From UBA1413 sp964349885 (GTDB lineage: Bacteria; Bacteroidota; Bacteroidia; Bacteroidales; Prolixibacteraceae): a stretch of 7,205 nucleotides of DNA. Every line of letters starts with the position of its first letter. Positions within the stretch are counted from its first letter, which is position 1. The position numbers were made by a program, and so were the translations under genes. A model generated the notes under the pieces. That model saw only the letters and a program-made list of their open reading frames with translations. It made no database searches and was not told where the DNA came from. Positions 4,320-7,205 of this stretch are shown piece after piece. The stretch covers positions 1 through 7,205 of the forward strand of contig CAYGIQ010000136.1 of the NCBI GenBank assembly GCA_964349885.1, given 5' to 3'.

Positions 4320-7205
4320 ATGGTACCTTTTACACACTTACACGTACATTCACAATACTCTATTCTAGATGGGGCTGCCAGTATAGATGGGTTGGTAGCC
4401 AAAGCCAAAGAGCAAGGAATGACTGCCCTTGCCCTTACCGATCATGGAACCATGCTGGGCATAAAGGAGTTTCACGGAGCCTGCAATAAGGCAGGGATTA
4501 AACCCATTTTGGGCTGCGAAACCTATGTGGCTTCCCGTTCTATCGCCGAAAAAACAGGAAAGGAAGACCGTTCCGGAGATCACCTCGTACTCTTGGCCAA
4601 AAATTTGACCGGGTATAAAAATCTGGTTAAACTGATTTCGATTGCCAACATTGATGGGTTTTACTACAAGCCACGGATCGACAAACAACTCTTAAGGCAC
4701 CATGCCGAAGGACTCATTGCCTCATCGGCCTGTCTTGGAGGAGAGATTGCCACACTTCTTGCCGACGACCGGATAAAGGAGGCAGAAGAGGTGATCGGGT
4801 GGTTTCAGGAAGTGTTTGGCGGCGATTTTTATCTCGAACTGATGCGTCACCCCTCCGAGTTGCCTGAACTCAGAGAGCAGGTATACCATCGGCAGGTGAA
4901 AGTGAACGGATTGCTGGTTGAGCTTGCCCGAAAATTTGACATTAAATTAATTGCCACCAACGACATACATTTTATCAATGCCGAAGATGCCGATGCACAC
5001 GATCTGCTGATTTGCCTGAATACCGGAAAAGATCTTGATGATCCCAACAGAATGCGGTATACCAAACAGGAGTGGTTTAAGACCACACGCGAAATGTCTG
5101 AGCTCTTTTCCGATATTCCGGAAGCACTCGCAAATACTGCAGCAGTGGTGGCAAAAGTTGAAGAATATCAGCTCGACAATGCTCCGATTATGCCGGTATT
5201 TCCTATTCCTGATGATTTTGGTTCAGAGCAGGATTACCTTAAACAGTTAAAGGAGCAATCCCTGATGGAAGAGTTTGGAGAGGATGCTTTCAACAGACTC
5301 GGTGGTTTCGAAAAGGTAGCCCGCATAAAATTTGAATCGGAATACCTCAGGCACTTAGCCTATGAAGGTGCAGTAAAACGTTATGGTAATCCTTTGCCTG
5401 AAGAGGTAACCCATCGAATCGATTTTGAACTCGATGTTATTAAAGCCATGGGTTTTCCGGGGTATTTTCTCATTACCCAAGATTTTATCAATGCTGCCCG
5501 TGAGATGGGAGTACTGGTGGGTCCCGGACGTGGCTCCGCTGCAGGATCAGCAGTATCTTACTGCACCGGAATTACCAATATTGATCCCATGCGCTACAAC
5601 CTACTGTTTGAGCGGTTTCTGAATCCCGATCGCATCACACTGCCCGATGTGGATATCGATTTTGACGACGATGGTCGGCAACTTGTGTTGGATTGGGTCG
5701 TGAACAAATATGGCAGGGATAAGGTTGCGCATATTTGCACATTTGGAACCATGGCAACCAAACTGGCCATTCGAGATGTTGCCAGGGTGCTTAAATTGCC
5801 ACTGCCCGAGGCCGACCGATTGGCCAAATTGGTTCCCGAAGCGCCAAAAATGACTTTCAAAAAGGCTTTTCACGACAGTATTGAGTTAAGGAATGAAAAA
5901 AAATCGACCAATTCACTGATCGTAAAAACCCTCAAATTTGCTGAAGTCCTCGAGGGTTCGGTAAGGCAAACCGGAGTACATGCGTGTGGTATCATCATCA
6001 GCCGCGATCCGCTTACCGATCACATCCCCCTAATGCCAGCCAAAGACGATAACCTTCCGCTTACGCAATACGATGGCCGTTTTGTGGAGAGTATTGGGCT
6101 TCTAAAAATGGATTTTCTAGGACTTAAAACCCTATCAATAATCAAGGAAACCCTCGAGAACATTCGCCTTTCAACTGGCCGGATCATCGACATCGATGCA
6201 ATTCCTTTTGATGACCATGCCACTTACGACCTCTTCTCCCGGGGTGAAACCACTGCCATCTTTCAGTTTGAATCGGAGGGCATGAAGAAACATCTGCGTG
6301 AGCTGAAACCCAATCGGTTCGAAGACCTTGTGGCAATGAATGCATTGTATCGGCCTGGTCCAATGGACTATATTCCGGAGTATATTGCCAGAAAATATGG
6401 TCGCAAGCAGGTTGCGTACGACTTGCCTATGATGGAGGAGAATCTGAGCGAAACCTACGGAATAACCGTATTTCAGGAACAGGTTATGTTGCTTTCGCGG
6501 CTTTTGGCCAACTTTACCAGGGGCAATTCAGATTCTCTGCGAAAAGCAATGGGTAAAAAAGATGAGGCGCTTATGAATGAACTGAAGCAAAAATTTGTTT
6601 CAGGATGTCACGGCAATCCGCGATTTAATAGCGAATGTGAAGAGGTAGGTAAAAAGCCGGCAGAGGTAATTGAAAAAATCTGGCGCGACTGGGAAGCCTT
6701 TGCCTCCTATGCATTCAATAAATCGCATTCGGTTTGTTATGCCTACATCGCTTATCAAACCGGATACCTTAAGGCACATTATCCAGCCGAATTTATGGCA
6801 GCCAACCTTAGCCGGAATCTCAGCAACATAACCGAGATCACCAAATTTATGCAAGAGTGCAAACGAATGCATCTGAATGTGCTCGGACCCGATGTTAACG
6901 AAAGCTTTGTTAAGTTTATGGTGAACAAAAAGGGCGACTTACGGTTTGGGCTTGCTGCAGTAAAAGGAGTTGGAGAGGGCGCTGTTAATGAGATAATTCA
7001 AGCCCGGCAGAATGGAGGGGAATTTACCGATATCTTCAATTTTGCCGAAAGGGTGAATTTACAAACTGTAAACAAGAAAAATCTCGAGGCGATGGCAATG
7101 GCCGGTGCCTTCGACGGATTTGGCCAGATCAAAAGACGTCAGTTCTTTGAAGGAGATTCGGCAAACGACTCAACCATATTTATCGAGAAGCTTATCCGAT
7201 ATGGC
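4320..7205 (+). CDS. dnaE: DNA polymerase III alpha subunit DnaE (first 962 residues, runs off right edge)
   Basis: DnaE is the replicative C-family DNA polymerase. The frame is open from ATG 4320 to the window edge. The PHP domain (about 1-275) keeps apparent metal ligands: HLHVHS (6-11), D17, TDHG (40-43), E67 in LGCETY, H88, C138 and NDIH (214-217). The palm follows: GPGRGSAAGSAVSYC (401-415), catalytic aspartates D443 and D445 in LPDVDIDFDDDGR, and the third, D598, in LLKMDFLGLKTL. Fingers and adjacent blocks include ALYRPGPMDYI (675-685), GITVFQEQVM (714-723), LRKAMGKKD (740-748), AFNKSHSVCYAYIAYQT (798-814) and LKAHYPAEFMAANL (817-830). A helix-hairpin-helix, LAAVKGVGEGAVNEII (878-893), starts the region that precedes the OB-fold and C-terminal tau-binding parts, which lie beyond the edge. 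There is no PolC-type exonuclease insertion, so this is DnaE rather than PolC. It is divergent from kbl, with a -7-like box 24 bp upstream. Confidence 0.97.
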   Translation, partial: MVPFTHLHVHSQYSILDGAASIDGLVAKAKEQGMTALALTDHGTMLGIKEFHGACNKAGIKPILGCETYVASRSIAEKTGKEDRSGDHLVLLAKNLTGYKNLVKLISIANIDGFYYKPRIDKQLLRHHAEGLIASSACLGGEIATLLADDRIKEAEEVIGWFQEVFGGDFYLELMRHPSELPELREQVYHRQVKVNGLLVELARKFDIKLIATNDIHFINAEDADAHDLLICLNTGKDLDDPNRMRYTKQEWFKTTREMSELFSDIPEALANTAAVVAKVEEYQLDNAPIMPVFPIPDDFGSEQDYLKQLKEQSLMEEFGEDAFNRLGGFEKVARIKFESEYLRHLAYEGAVKRYGNPLPEEVTHRIDFELDVIKAMGFPGYFLITQDFINAAREMGVLVGPGRGSAAGSAVSYCTGITNIDPMRYNLLFERFLNPDRITLPDVDIDFDDDGRQLVLDWVVNKYGRDKVAHICTFGTMATKLAIRDVARVLKLPLPEADRLAKLVPEAPKMTFKKAFHDSIELRNEKKSTNSLIVKTLKFAEVLEGSVRQTGVHACGIIISRDPLTDHIPLMPAKDDNLPLTQYDGRFVESIGLLKMDFLGLKTLSIIKETLENIRLSTGRIIDIDAIPFDDHATYDLFSRGETTAIFQFESEGMKKHLRELKPNRFEDLVAMNALYRPGPMDYIPEYIARKYGRKQVAYDLPMMEENLSETYGITVFQEQVMLLSRLLANFTRGNSDSLRKAMGKKDEALMNELKQKFVSGCHGNPRFNSECEEVGKKPAEVIEKIWRDWEAFASYAFNKSHSVCYAYIAYQTGYLKAHYPAEFMAANLSRNLSNITEITKFMQECKRMHLNVLGPDVNESFVKFMVNKKGDLRFGLAAVKGVGEGAVNEIIQARQNGGEFTDIFNFAERVNLQTVNKKNLEAMAMAGAFDGFGQIKRRQFFEGDSANDSTIFIEKLIRYG

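Noticed and set aside
1..7205. A mobile element, defence island or novel multi-gene system
   Set aside because: Every substantial frame resolves to a core gene with intact motifs. I saw no transposase, integrase, CRISPR repeats, tRNA or attachment-site-like repeats, and no abrupt compositional change.

Overview
The window comes from a member of the Bacteroidota, probably the Bacteroidales or a close relative. Three things point there: the N-terminal third or less of a SprA/Sov-type outer-membrane translocon protein, found only in this phylum; ruvA directly upstream of sprA; and intergenic hits to the phylum's -7 promoter consensus TAnnTTTG, with no Shine-Dalgarno sequences ahead of the starts. 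The phylum call is firm; anything narrower is a guess. The window is densely coding chromosomal core, with no tRNA, rRNA, CRISPR array, insertion sequence or phage gene that I can see.

Layout: positions 1-2787 hold a minus-strand run pdxA -> ruvA -> sprA (gaps of 32 and 7 bp), very probably one transcript. It makes a vitamin B6 biosynthesis dehydrogenase, the Holliday-junction-binding subunit of the RuvABC resolvasome, and the start of the giant type IX secretion translocon, which runs off the left edge. Positions 2788-2967 are a non-coding gap holding a -7-like box for pdxA and a rho-independent terminator for the preceding gene, kbl. Positions 2968-4155 (minus) are kbl, glycine C-acetyltransferase, apparently a single-gene unit. 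Positions 4156-4319 are a divergent promoter region with a -7-like box on each side and an imperfect 11-bp hairpin/dyad next to an 8-bp palindrome. Positions 4320-7205 (plus) are the first 962 codons of dnaE, the replicative DNA polymerase III alpha subunit, which runs off the right edge.

The genes serve separate housekeeping jobs: cofactor synthesis, recombination, secretion, threonine/glycine metabolism and replication. I found no credible sign of a new multi-gene system. The observations most worth following are the dyad-rich divergent kbl/dnaE control region, the complete-looking PHP metal site in DnaE (possible intrinsic proofreading), and the coupling of ruvA to sprA.
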